Program-made: the position numbers and the translations under genes | The notes under the pieces: generated by a model | The model's database searches: none | Seen by the model: only the letters and a program-made list of their open reading frames with translations | What the model was told of the DNA's origin: nothing | NCBI GenBank assembly: GCA_002314715.1 | Contig: DCGY01000062.1 | Span: forward strand, 988-64,605 | Origin: Lachnospiraceae bacterium UBA1766 | GTDB taxonomy: Bacteria; Bacillota; Clostridia; Lachnospirales; Lachnospiraceae | Reading direction: 5' to 3' | DNA length: 63,618 bases | Shown: in pieces, positions 8,529 through 17,105 of the stretch | Numbering within the stretch: position 1 is the stretch's first letter | How the letters are laid out: each line of letters starts with the position of its first letter

Positions 8529-9044
8529 TCATGAACATTCGTCACTTTCAAAGACTCTGCGAATGCTGTCATAGTGCAGGAAAATGCCTTGTTTTGCAAA
8601 TTCCCGAATCTGTTCGTGGGTAGCCAGCATACCGCCGTCGGTCTCTCCCTCCTGGAGTTTCACATCGTCCATGGTAAAATCTCCGATGAACTTGTATACA
8701 TCCACAAAGTAGTTGTCACCCTTTCCCGGGTTTTCTCTCCGGTAGGTAAAAACATACCCGCCTTCAAAGTCGGACACATCCAAGCCGGTTTCTTCCAACA
8801 CTTCTCTTTTTACAGCGTCCAGAGAATCCTCTCCGGCCATGGCAGCACCACCGGATACCTCCCACCAGCCGGGAGCCCAGGCCTTTGTCATAACACGTTT
8901 GGTAATCAAGTACTTCCCGTCCGGTCTACACACCACTCCCAAAACGGTTAAATGATATTCGCCATCCTTCAGAATCCAATCATTGCGCTTCATGGTTCTG
9001 CCGGTTCTTTCTTTCTTTTCGTTATAAATATCCCATAATTCCAT
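8529..9044 (-). CDS. NUDIX hydrolase
   Basis: About 171 residues with a complete Nudix box (G-x5-E-x7-REVLEETGL) inside GGAAMAGEDSLDAVKREVL, which binds Mg and the diphosphate of a nucleoside-diphosphate-X substrate. The N-terminus (MELWDIYNEKKERTGRT) is that of the IDI-like/YfcD Nudix subgroup, which often acts on isoprenoid or nucleotide-sugar diphosphates; the exact substrate cannot be read. The ATG at 9044 was preferred over GTG 9056 because AATGTGAGAAA sits just upstream. It follows the GH27 gene by a short gap. Confidence 0.9.
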   Translation of the reverse strand: MELWDIYNEKKERTGRTMKRNDWILKDGEYHLTVLGVVCRPDGKYLITKRVMTKAWAPGWWEVSGGAAMAGEDSLDAVKREVLEETGLDVSDFEGGYVFTYRRENPGKGDNYFVDVYKFIGDFTMDDVKLQEGETDGGMLATHEQIREFAKQGIFLHYDSIRRVFESDECS

Positions 9045-9072
9045 AAGTTTTCTCACATTCTGTCTAAACTGC

Positions 9073-10329
9073 TTATTTCAAACGTACAATCACAGCACCA
9101 TGTTTCGGTACCTTCACCTTTATGCTGTTTTGAAGCTTCATTTCCTTTCCGCTCCAAAGTTCCACGCCCTTCTTGTATCCTTCCAGGTCGTAATCCTCTA
9201 ATACAAAGCCTAAGGTTTTGGTCTTCTCGGAGATGTTGAAGAGGGCTACATACACACCATCCTGGTCTCTTCTGGGAGCAATCCAGGCAATTTCGTCCTC
9301 GGTACGATACAACTGATGGCCGCAATGCGTAGCGGTCTCAATTTCCAGCACCTCCTTATTGGTCAAAAGCTTCAAGGTAAATTCATCATTCTTGGGCAAA
9401 TCACCGCCGGCAATCAGTGGTGCTCTCATCATACACCAAAGGCTCATCATGGTAATCTGTTCATCCTGTGTGAAACGGGTCCAGTCGTTCGGATTGGTAC
9501 ACTGTCTCAAAGCACCTACCGGAAGCATATCCGCATCCGGCCAATGTCCGGGGCCGGAATGGGTACACCACTTCTCCGCGCGCTCAAACATTGCCAGAAG
9601 AAGTCTCCAGTCATCCCAGAAATCATCGGTAATTCTCCACATATTTGCATAGGTCTTCAGGTGCTCTGCACGGTCCAAAGGAGCCGGTCCGGGAGACAGG
9701 GACAATACCATATCTCTGCCACAGCCTCTTAAAGCCTCACTAATCAATTCAATTTCCTTCTTGCAATGAGGATATTCTCTTGCAATATCATCAACCTTTA
9801 CAAAGTCAACACCCCACTGGGCATAAAGTGCGAAGATGCTTTCGTAATAAGCTCTTGCCCCTGCTTCCATGGTTTCACACTTTAGGCCATACATATCCGG
9901 ATTCCAGCAACAGATGGAATTGGGATTTGCCACCTCCTTGGTGCGATACTCTGAATTGAAAATCGGCAAATCCTGATGGGCTGCCATACGTGGCATACCT
10001 CTCATAATATGAATACCAAACTTTAAGCCAAGGCTATGTACATACTCGGCCAAGGGAGCAAAGCCCTTCCCTTTCTTGGCGGAAGGAAAACGATTCTCAG
10101 CCGGAAGCAGTCTTCCGTACTTGTCCATACATAAGGTGGAGAATGGTTCATACTCGTGAGAACCGGCGGTAGGCTGATACCACTGAATATCCACTACCAC
10201 ATATTCCCAACCAAACTCCTTTAAATTCTCTGCCATATATTTTGCATTTGCACGAACCTGCTCTTCATTGACAGCCGCACCGTAACAGTCCCAGCTGTTC
10301 CAACCCATGGGGGGATTCTTAGCTACCAT
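9073..10329 (-). CDS. Alpha-galactosidase, GH27 family
   Basis: A 418-aa cytoplasmic enzyme starting with the GH27 hallmark PPMGWNSWDCYG. The catalytic nucleophile is Asp180 in VDFVKVDDI and the acid/base is Asp236 in WRITDDFWD; the C-terminal ~80 residues form the usual small beta domain. GH27 enzymes release alpha-galactose, and some members release beta-L-arabinopyranose, which would suit a xylan side-chain cluster; the sequence alone does not decide between them. No signal peptide. Start at ATG 10329 with GTGAGG upstream, 24 bases after the SGNH esterase gene. Confidence 0.92.
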   Translation of the reverse strand: MVAKNPPMGWNSWDCYGAAVNEEQVRANAKYMAENLKEFGWEYVVVDIQWYQPTAGSHEYEPFSTLCMDKYGRLLPAENRFPSAKKGKGFAPLAEYVHSLGLKFGIHIMRGMPRMAAHQDLPIFNSEYRTKEVANPNSICCWNPDMYGLKCETMEAGARAYYESIFALYAQWGVDFVKVDDIAREYPHCKKEIELISEALRGCGRDMVLSLSPGPAPLDRAEHLKTYANMWRITDDFWDDWRLLLAMFERAEKWCTHSGPGHWPDADMLPVGALRQCTNPNDWTRFTQDEQITMMSLWCMMRAPLIAGGDLPKNDEFTLKLLTNKEVLEIETATHCGHQLYRTEDEIAWIAPRRDQDGVYVALFNISEKTKTLGFVLEDYDLEGYKKGVELWSGKEMKLQNSIKVKVPKHGAVIVRLK

Positions 10330-10353
10330 ATACTCAACCTCACATTTGATGAA

Positions 10354-11298
10354 TTAAAAACCTAACTTCTCGATTGCACGCACCAGATTTCTGCCGTATA
10401 TTTCGGCACCAAGTCCGTTTGGATGAAGATTATCCAAATAATATTCGGAAAGATGGGGTACTAATTTATAGCCCTCAACCACCTGTACATTGGGATATTT
10501 TCCTGCAATCGCCTTGATTTTCTCACAAAAAGCGGTCAACAGTTCTCCCGCATCCTCTGCATCCCCGCGCCAGATAGGCGTAATGCAAAGTACCGGCGTA
10601 TCCTTGTAAACAGCCTTTAATGCCTTATAGTAATCCTCTACCGCAATGATATCGTCATGATACTGATTGGTACCAAAGGATACGATAATCTTTTCCGGCT
10701 TGTAACCGGGCATTTCCTCGATAGCATTCTTATCATACACATACCCACCAATGCCCTGATTTAGAATATCATAGTTTAATAAACGATTGGCCACACATAC
10801 GTAGGTCAACGCAGAACGAAGGGGACCAAAGCCCTGGGTAATGGAGTCCCCAAGCCACAAAACCTTGGGACCTTTCTTTCGCGGGGTCACCGGCTTATCG
10901 GTGGTAAAATTGCGAATCCATGCGGTGGCATCCGCAGGAAGATATACAACCACCTGCTTCTTGCCGGCAGGAAGGGTAAAGGAAATGGTACCCTCCGCAG
11001 GAAGCTCCTTTACATAAAATACCTTGGTCAAAAGACCGTCAACCTCTACCTCAAAGGAATCCTGGGAGCCGGTCCAAACGATTTTGTAATCCAATGAAAA
11101 TTCTGTTCCTTCGGTTTCGAACTCCAGGGTTTTGGAAGTGGACGCCGTACATCTTTCATACCAGAAATCAAACGCATTCCTGAAATATTCCATCTGATGC
11201 TTGGTGTACTGAAAAGCCTGCAAATAACCATCCTCAGACTCCTCAAAAAACAATGCACCGAAATAAATCTTTTTTAATTCTTCATTCGTCAGTTTCAT
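10354..11298 (-). CDS. SGNH/GDSL-type carbohydrate esterase
   Basis: A 314-aa protein with an N-terminal beta-sandwich of about 125 residues (DGLLTKVFYVKELPAEGTISF...) and a C-terminal SGNH hydrolase domain. Block I is WLGDSITQGFG with the nucleophile Ser; the oxyanion Asn lies in FGTNQYHDD; the Asp and His of the triad are in LDNLHPNGLG. The jelly-roll plus SGNH layout is that of acetylxylan-esterase-like enzymes (CE2-like), fitting the adjoining deacetylase and xylanases. No signal peptide. ATG 11298 has AAGGA close upstream; the longer form to 11316 has no better site. Confidence 0.87.
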   Translation of the reverse strand: MKLTNEELKKIYFGALFFEESEDGYLQAFQYTKHQMEYFRNAFDFWYERCTASTSKTLEFETEGTEFSLDYKIVWTGSQDSFEVEVDGLLTKVFYVKELPAEGTISFTLPAGKKQVVVYLPADATAWIRNFTTDKPVTPRKKGPKVLWLGDSITQGFGPLRSALTYVCVANRLLNYDILNQGIGGYVYDKNAIEEMPGYKPEKIIVSFGTNQYHDDIIAVEDYYKALKAVYKDTPVLCITPIWRGDAEDAGELLTAFCEKIKAIAGKYPNVQVVEGYKLVPHLSEYYLDNLHPNGLGAEIYGRNLVRAIEKLGF

Positions 11299-11319
11299 AA
11301 TCCTTACCATTCCCAATTT

Positions 11320-12159
11320 TTACTGAATCTTTAAGGTTTCTCCACCCTTAATCTGATAGGTTTTTCCGTTTAAGAAGAACCATAAATCGCATGCGGAAGG
11401 ATTTGTTACAAGCTTTCCGTCCATGCTGAATAACAGGCGCTTGAAGGCATCCTGATAGTTATAAATTTCAATGTTGGTGGCATACCAGATATCCTGACGA
11501 TTTGCCATCAGATTTGCGAACTCCTCGATTACTTCCCAGTTGTTCTTCTCTTCAAACTCGTAGCTGTGTCCCCATAAATAGAACATCTGCGGTCTTCCCC
11601 AGCCGCTTCCTTCCAGGAAACGCTTGCCAAGATTCATCAGCTCCGGGTCATTGTGGTGACAGGTTGCCGGTAAACGCATCCAATCGGTGGGCATATCAAA
11701 AGCGTGAGAGGAATGAACCGTTCTGGAATAAACAATTCCTACGCTTCTCATACAATCCACCACATCATCATTATAGGTTCCGAAAGGATAAGCCATACCA
11801 CGTACGATGGTACCAAACTGCTTCTCCAATTTTTCTCTGTCATCCAAAAGATCCTTGGTGCACATATTCATGGGCATGTGATCCAGCCAGGGATGGGTAG
11901 AACCATGAACCGCAACCTCAATGCCGTCCCGGGCATACAGCTTGCTTACCTGTGCTTCGGTCATTCTTCTGTGAATCTGACCGGCCGGATATACGGTTCC
12001 CTCGGGCGCGTACTGCCCGCTGTTTAAATTAAAGGTTGCTCTTAAATGATACTTCTGAAAAATTTCAATCAGTTTTACGTCCTGCTCCACACCATCGTCA
12101 TAGCTAAAGGTCAATGCCTTTTCTACACCACCGGGAAACCTCATAAATACCTGTGCCAT
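11320..12159 (-). CDS. Polysaccharide deacetylase, CE4/NodB-like
   Basis: A 279-aa protein with the NodB homology core: LTFSYDDGVEQD (catalytic and metal-binding Asp pair, with SY replacing the usual F), VAVHGSTHPWLDH (His-x3-His metal ligands) and YPFGTYNDDVV. It is expected to remove acetyl groups with a metal ion. No secretion signal is seen, so it should act on imported, acetylated oligosaccharides. The C-terminal ~50 residues (LLFSMDGKLVTNPSACDLWFFLNGKTYQIKGGE) resemble a small beta domain. It lies between the SGNH esterase and the cytoplasmic GH10. Confidence 0.88.
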   Translation of the reverse strand: MAQVFMRFPGGVEKALTFSYDDGVEQDVKLIEIFQKYHLRATFNLNSGQYAPEGTVYPAGQIHRRMTEAQVSKLYARDGIEVAVHGSTHPWLDHMPMNMCTKDLLDDREKLEKQFGTIVRGMAYPFGTYNDDVVDCMRSVGIVYSRTVHSSHAFDMPTDWMRLPATCHHNDPELMNLGKRFLEGSGWGRPQMFYLWGHSYEFEEKNNWEVIEEFANLMANRQDIWYATNIEIYNYQDAFKRLLFSMDGKLVTNPSACDLWFFLNGKTYQIKGGETLKIQ

Positions 12160-12191
12160 TTGAAATACCTGCCTCTCTCTTTTATCAAAAA

Positions 12192-13211
12192 CTATTCTAC
12201 TGTTTCCAACACCTTAAAATATGCTTCCTTGGGCTCACAGTCCTTGTGGAACAGCAAGGGATAACTGGTCTCCTTGCGGAAGAAGGTCAACCAGGTAAAT
12301 TCGTCTACCAGATTCCAGAAGGTTACTGCGGTAATATTTGCTGTTTTGTTTTTCTTCGCATCCACATAAATCCGGAAAAATTCCTTATAGCGAAGGGCCA
12401 ATTGATGCATAGACTCTTCGGAAGGATCTGCGTTGTGCATATCCAACTCCGTAATCTGAACCTCCAGGCCCAATGCACCATACATTTCCAATGCTTTTTT
12501 GTACTCCCCAAGATCCGGATGATCCATCAAAAGGTGCGACTGCATTCCCATACCGTCAACCAATCCTCTTTCCTTTAAAGGAATCAGAATCTCGTTGATA
12601 ATCAAATCTCTCTTCCAGTCCAAAGCCGTTTCATAATCGTTGTAAAACAATTTTACACCGGGAGCCGCATACTTTCTTGCACTCTCAAAGGCCCGGAACA
12701 AAAAGTCCTTTCCGCAAATCTGATACCAGGTGGACTTACGGAAATCCCCCTCATCAATTGCCTCATTTACCACATCCCATGCATAAATAATACCGGGATA
12801 CCGAGTCTGTACGAAATCCAATACGGAATGAATGTAATTGTCCAAACGAGTCAGCATGGTCTGTTTGTCTGCCAGCTCACCCTCCTCGTTGTAATTCTCG
12901 TAATAAAACCACTTGGGTGTCTGATTATGCCAGGTCAGAGTATGCCCTCTCATGGCAATACCATTCTCCTTTGCAAACTCCAAATAAGGAATGGCACTGT
13001 CAAAGCATACCGCCGGATTTAATTTATACGTTTCCGGGTCAGCCTGATTCTTTTCCGTGTCCAGGAAAAACATGGGTTTCATGTCATTTTCACAGGTAAA
13101 TGTGTTGTATTCTCTTCGGACCAAATCCAAATGCTTTTCGTCCTTCATATCCCATCCGGAAAGCGCCGCTCCAATTTTAAAATAATCCTGAAATGCTGTT
13201 TTTAAAGCCAT
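12192..13211 (-). CDS. Intracellular endo-1,4-beta-xylanase, GH10
   Basis: A 339-aa single-domain GH10 barrel. The acid/base is Glu150 in WDVVNEAID and the nucleophile is Glu255 in VQITELDMH; RGHTLTWHNQTPKW is the conserved substrate-binding stretch. There is no signal peptide, so this is an intracellular xylanase of the kind that cuts short imported xylo-oligosaccharides. The ATG at 13211 has AAAGGAG seven bases upstream; the open frame extends to 13307 but without a site. A second, lipoprotein GH10 is encoded two genes upstream, giving one enzyme on each side of the membrane. Confidence 0.94.
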   Translation of the reverse strand: MALKTAFQDYFKIGAALSGWDMKDEKHLDLVRREYNTFTCENDMKPMFFLDTEKNQADPETYKLNPAVCFDSAIPYLEFAKENGIAMRGHTLTWHNQTPKWFYYENYNEEGELADKQTMLTRLDNYIHSVLDFVQTRYPGIIYAWDVVNEAIDEGDFRKSTWYQICGKDFLFRAFESARKYAAPGVKLFYNDYETALDWKRDLIINEILIPLKERGLVDGMGMQSHLLMDHPDLGEYKKALEMYGALGLEVQITELDMHNADPSEESMHQLALRYKEFFRIYVDAKKNKTANITAVTFWNLVDEFTWLTFFRKETSYPLLFHKDCEPKEAYFKVLETVE

Positions 13212-13287
13212 TTCTATCTCCTTTTCGCCTATCTGTTCAAAACTCTTGTCCGGAAAATCATACCATATTCTCCGCCTGTTTTCTATG

Positions 13288-13944
13288 TCACATCTTGCTC
13301 TTTTCAAGGTATATCTTGACCTCTGCCAAGGAATTTAAGATTACATCCGCAAGTTGTTTCATTTCCTCATTCGGCTCCAGCATATCCGGCACCATAATTG
13401 CAAACATTCCTGCCGCTTTTGCCGCACGAATTCCGTTATAAGAGTCCTCAATCACAAGGATCTCTTCCGGTGGAACCGGTATCCCTTCTGCCGCCATCAA
13501 AAAAATATCCGGAGCCGGCTTGCTGTTTTTCACCATATCCCCACCGGTGATCTTGTGAAAATACTTGCGAAGGCCAGCATCCGTGATTTCCTGCTCCACG
13601 ATACCGATTCGGGTGGAGGAAGCAATCCCGATATGGTATCCTTCCCCGCTCAGGTATTCCAATAGTTCCACCACACCCGGTTTCATGGGCAAATTCCCAT
13701 GATCATACTTGGCATGGAAGTTTTTTGAATGCTCTTTTACAAAAGTATCATAGGGAAAATCCTCCCCGTAATAGTCCAGAAATATTTGTCTTGCAGCCGC
13801 CGCATTCACTCCAATGCATCGCTTATACGGGATTTCCAGATTCTCAAATCCATACTTCTTCGAAAGCGCAAGCCAGCTTTGGAAGACTGCATTTTCGGAA
13901 TCGAAAATTACACCATCCATATCGAAAATAATTGCTTTATTCAC
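13288..13944 (-). CDS. HAD-superfamily phosphatase, PGMB-like
   Basis: A 218-aa haloacid dehalogenase hydrolase of the beta-phosphoglucomutase/sugar phosphatase type. Motif I is IIFDMDGVIFDSE (nucleophile and acid/base Asp), motif II GIASSTR, motif III Lys in NSKPAPDIF, motif IV VIEDSYNGIRAA, with a helical cap between I and II. The start is a GTG at 13944 with AGAGGA eight bases upstream; it matches the family N-terminus. Inside a xylan-degradation run it may process a phosphorylated sugar, but its substrate cannot be told. Confidence 0.9.
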   Translation of the reverse strand: MNKAIIFDMDGVIFDSENAVFQSWLALSKKYGFENLEIPYKRCIGVNAAAARQIFLDYYGEDFPYDTFVKEHSKNFHAKYDHGNLPMKPGVVELLEYLSGEGYHIGIASSTRIGIVEQEITDAGLRKYFHKITGGDMVKNSKPAPDIFLMAAEGIPVPPEEILVIEDSYNGIRAAKAAGMFAIMVPDMLEPNEEMKQLADVILNSLAEVKIYLEKSKM

Positions 13945-13965
13945 CGGATTGTATCCTCTCAAATA

Positions 13966-15330
13966 TTATTCTGCTTTTTTGCCATAGCAGGCCTTAAACA
14001 CATCTCTTACCATGGTATATGCAGGCTTTAGCTGATAGTCCTTGTCCAAAAGTCTGGTATTGGTGGTATCGCCGTCCCGATAATGGTCAATCAGTCCGAA
14101 AAATGTAACGTTCGTGATATTGGCAGGACCGCCGCCTTCCAAATCTGCGTTGTGAAGCATTACCATAATACTCTTGTATTTCTTTGCCTGCTTTTCAAAC
14201 TGTTCGTCCGTCTCCTCCGGTACATCCACCGAAAGCTCTGTAATGTGTATCTCCAGGCCAAGTTTTGCATATTCCCGAATGGTAGTATCCAAATCCGTTA
14301 CGGAAGGATAACTGATTCCCCAATAGCCCTGCATACCGATACCGTCAATCAGGTTCTTTTCTTTCAGACTCTCGCAAAGCGCATAGATATTTTTTCGCTT
14401 GGCAATCTGGAAGGTATTAAAATCATTATAAAAGAGCTTTACACCCTCAGCCGCATATTTTCTTGCATAGGTAAAGGCCATCTCCACATAATCCGGTCCG
14501 ATGGTACAATACCAGGGGTTTTCCACACCGTCATTTTCCATGCGGCACATAAATCCGCTGTCCTTGTCACCCTTATCCGGATCCACGGCTTCATTTACCA
14601 CATCCCAGCAATAAATCACTCCGGGATACTCTTCCTGCACATGGGTCAAAAGCTGCTCAATATAGCTTTCCATTCGATACAGCATGGTATCTCTGTCCAC
14701 ATATTCTCCATTGTCCTGATAGTCCACACGGAAAAACCAGTCCGGCGCCTGTGCGTGCCAAACCAGCGTATGACCTCTCATGGACACCCCGTTTTCCTGA
14801 CACCATTTCAAGGTAGGATCAATGGTTGCAAAAGAAAGGGCGGGCTTTTTGTCTCCTGCTGCCAGATTCGCCTGAGAGCCCTTCTGGTCCAGAATATAAC
14901 AACTTTTCATCAGATTGGTCATGGTACAGCTGTTGAAGTGTTTTCTGACCACCGTCATATATTCCCCGCTGTTTAGGGTTTGGTTTTCCAAAGTACTGCC
15001 GTTAATCCCCACCCCCAGGGTAAAATACGCACTGCAAAGATCCTTTAAGGAGTCTTCGGTTAAAATCTCAGTCAAATCATACTTTTTTCCTTCAAATTCC
15101 TTTGCCAGGGCAAGCCAGTATTTCTGTTCCTCCGACAAAACCTCCTCGGTCTCCTCCGGGCTGCTTTCCTCGGTTGTAACCGATTCCTGTGTACTTTCTT
15201 CCGTGCTAACCTGCTGGGTTTCGGAAGACTCTTCTCTACCCGTATTGGGTACATTATTTTCGCTTCCGCATGCCATCAGTCCGAGACTAAGCACCAACCC
15301 AAGCAATAATCCGATTGTTTTTCTTTTCAT
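13966..15330 (-). CDS. Secreted lipoprotein endo-xylanase, GH10
   Basis: A 454-aa exported GH10. Residues 1-20 form a lipoprotein signal peptide ending in LMAC, with Cys21 as the lipid anchor; residues 22-66 are a Ser/Thr/Glu-rich linker. The catalytic barrel follows, with RGHTLVWHAQAPDWF, acid/base Glu247 in WDVVNEAVD and nucleophile Glu365 in IHITELSVD. It should sit on the outer face of the membrane and cut xylan into transportable pieces for the cytoplasmic GH10, GH51 and esterases encoded next to it. Ribosome binding site GAGGA upstream of ATG 15330. Confidence 0.94.
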   Translation of the reverse strand: MKRKTIGLLLGLVLSLGLMACGSENNVPNTGREESSETQQVSTEESTQESVTTEESSPEETEEVLSEEQKYWLALAKEFEGKKYDLTEILTEDSLKDLCSAYFTLGVGINGSTLENQTLNSGEYMTVVRKHFNSCTMTNLMKSCYILDQKGSQANLAAGDKKPALSFATIDPTLKWCQENGVSMRGHTLVWHAQAPDWFFRVDYQDNGEYVDRDTMLYRMESYIEQLLTHVQEEYPGVIYCWDVVNEAVDPDKGDKDSGFMCRMENDGVENPWYCTIGPDYVEMAFTYARKYAAEGVKLFYNDFNTFQIAKRKNIYALCESLKEKNLIDGIGMQGYWGISYPSVTDLDTTIREYAKLGLEIHITELSVDVPEETDEQFEKQAKKYKSIMVMLHNADLEGGGPANITNVTFFGLIDHYRDGDTTNTRLLDKDYQLKPAYTMVRDVFKACYGKKAE

Positions 15331-15348
15331 ACCATAATCCTCAACATT

Positions 15349-16239
15349 TTATACGTATTTTTTGAAAAATGCGCACTCTTCATCATTACATCTGGTAGCT
15401 TCCGGATGCTTGATATTTACCTCAAACACATGGGCAACCTCAAGCTGTTCTTTGGTGCCGTACACATGCTGTTCGCAGGGAACACCCAGAGAAGATAACA
15501 GCCGGTACATAGGCTCAACATTCCCCAAAAGGAAATCATTCTGCGCGCTCATAATGAATGCCGGTGGGAAATCCTTGGTCATATTTACGGCAGCGTCAAG
15601 TTGATCAAAAAGTGCCTTGGGAACCTCTCTATCCAGGCAATCGATATATCCCATAAAGAAATCATCGGTTCCGGACTGAATCATTTCCTTGGCAAAATAC
15701 GCACCACAATGTAAACCAACCGCTTTTAACGTAATATCCGGCACCTTAAAATCAAACCTTGCGGCAAACTCAGGATTGGTAACAACGGTCGCATAGTGAC
15801 TTACCAGCTGTCCTCCTGCCGAATCCCCTATAAGAATCAGCCGATCCTTGTCCACAAAATAATCCGCACCCTGTTTTTCCAGGAAAGTCAGGGCCTGATT
15901 GATATCCTCTACTGCTGCCGGGAAATGGCTCTCCGGCGCCAGACGGTAATTGATATTCACTACCGTAAACCCTCTTTGAGCCAGATTCATGCAGTAAAAC
16001 TGATACACCTCTTTCGAGCCGTAAGTCCAGCCGCCCCCATGAATATTCACAATGGTTGGCTGCTTCGCCGTCACACCCTTTTGCACATAAATATCCAACA
16101 GATTTTCTACTCCGTAAGGGCCATAAGACAAATCATCAAATCGTCTGATGCCCTCCGGCGTGGTTAAACCTTCATCCCGCTTGGCATCCGCAATCGCCCA
16201 ATTGGTACGAATATCCAATACCTTTTCTTCGTAAGTCAT
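15349..16239 (-). CDS. Alpha/beta-hydrolase esterase (HSL/acetylxylan-esterase-like)
   Basis: A 296-aa cytoplasmic alpha/beta hydrolase. IVNIHGGGWTYGSKEVY provides the oxyanion hole (HGGGW), the nucleophile Ser is in IGDSAGGQLVS, and the C-terminal His is likely in LEVAHVFEVN. This is the hormone-sensitive-lipase type of carboxylesterase found beside xylanases as an acetyl esterase. Its position between the lipoprotein GH10 and TrmH genes, with 18- and 24-base gaps, supports a role on acetylated xylan oligosaccharides, but the substrate is inferred. Confidence 0.88.
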   Translation of the reverse strand: MTYEEKVLDIRTNWAIADAKRDEGLTTPEGIRRFDDLSYGPYGVENLLDIYVQKGVTAKQPTIVNIHGGGWTYGSKEVYQFYCMNLAQRGFTVVNINYRLAPESHFPAAVEDINQALTFLEKQGADYFVDKDRLILIGDSAGGQLVSHYATVVTNPEFAARFDFKVPDITLKAVGLHCGAYFAKEMIQSGTDDFFMGYIDCLDREVPKALFDQLDAAVNMTKDFPPAFIMSAQNDFLLGNVEPMYRLLSSLGVPCEQHVYGTKEQLEVAHVFEVNIKHPEATRCNDEECAFFKKYV

Positions 16240-16263
16240 ACCCTTCTCCCATCTATCTTTTCT

Positions 16264-17100
16264 CTATTTGTTTTCGCGTCTTCCCAACTGCCAAAAAGCT
16301 ACCGCGCTGGCCGCCGCCACATTCAGGGAATCCACCCCGTGGGCCATGGGAATTTTCACCGTATAATCACTTTGGTCGATGGTTTCCCGAAGAAGTCCTT
16401 CGCCCTCGGTGCCCATAATAATCGCCAATTTCTCTTCCTTTGCAAGGGCCGGGTCATCAATCCCTACCGAATCATCACACAAGGCCATGGAAACCGTTTT
16501 GAAGCCCAATTTCTTTAATGTGTCTATATCACAGCCCGCTTCCTTTTCCCCTCTTTTTCGCGCTCCCAGAAAGGTCCAGGGAATCTGGAACACCGTTCCC
16601 ATACTGACGCGAATCGCCCGTCGATACAACGGATCGCAGGAGCAGGAGGTGAGCAATACCGCATCCATATGCAGTGCCGCTGCCGAACGCAGGATAGCCC
16701 CCACATTGGTGGGATTCACCACATTTTCCAATACCACAACCCGCTTGGCATCCCTGCAAACCTCCTCCACAGAGGGCAAGGGTCTTCGCTTCATAGCGCA
16801 GAGCACTCCTCTGGTCAGTTGAAATCCGGTAAGCTTGGACAGCACTTCCGTCTTTGCCGTAAACACCGGCACGTTGGGGCATCGCCGAATTACTTCCTTT
16901 GCTTCCCCCTCAATATGCTTTCTCTCTACCAGAAAGGACACCGGTTCATACCCAGCATTTAAGGCCCGTTCCACTACCTTTGGACTTTCTGCAAGAAAGA
17001 TACCCTTTCCTTCAAAATGCAAAAGCTGGGCCTCATTTAATCGGGCATATACATCCAGCCGGGGATCCTGCAAATCTTCTATCTCAATAATTTCGCTCAT
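16264..17100 (-). CDS. TrmH/SpoU-family RNA 2'-O-methyltransferase
   Basis: A 278-aa SPOUT enzyme with an N-terminal substrate-binding domain (ARLNEAQLLHFEGKGIFLAE...) and the trefoil-knot domain: motif 1 VVLENVVNPTNVGAILRSA, motif 2 LAIIMGTEGEGLL and motif 3 IPMAHGVDSLNVAAASAVAF. It methylates the 2'-hydroxyl of a tRNA or rRNA nucleotide using S-adenosylmethionine; the target is not determined. The start at 17100 overlaps the end of the GH5 gene. It is a housekeeping gene placed inside a glycosidase run. Confidence 0.9.
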   Translation of the reverse strand: MSEIIEIEDLQDPRLDVYARLNEAQLLHFEGKGIFLAESPKVVERALNAGYEPVSFLVERKHIEGEAKEVIRRCPNVPVFTAKTEVLSKLTGFQLTRGVLCAMKRRPLPSVEEVCRDAKRVVVLENVVNPTNVGAILRSAAALHMDAVLLTSCSCDPLYRRAIRVSMGTVFQIPWTFLGARKRGEKEAGCDIDTLKKLGFKTVSMALCDDSVGIDDPALAKEEKLAIIMGTEGEGLLRETIDQSDYTVKIPMAHGVDSLNVAAASAVAFWQLGRRENK

Positions 17101-17105
17101 AACTT

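Noticed and set aside
14083..14976. 297-aa open frame on + strand
   Set aside because: Complementary to the secreted GH10 gene; no ribosome binding site or recognisable domain.
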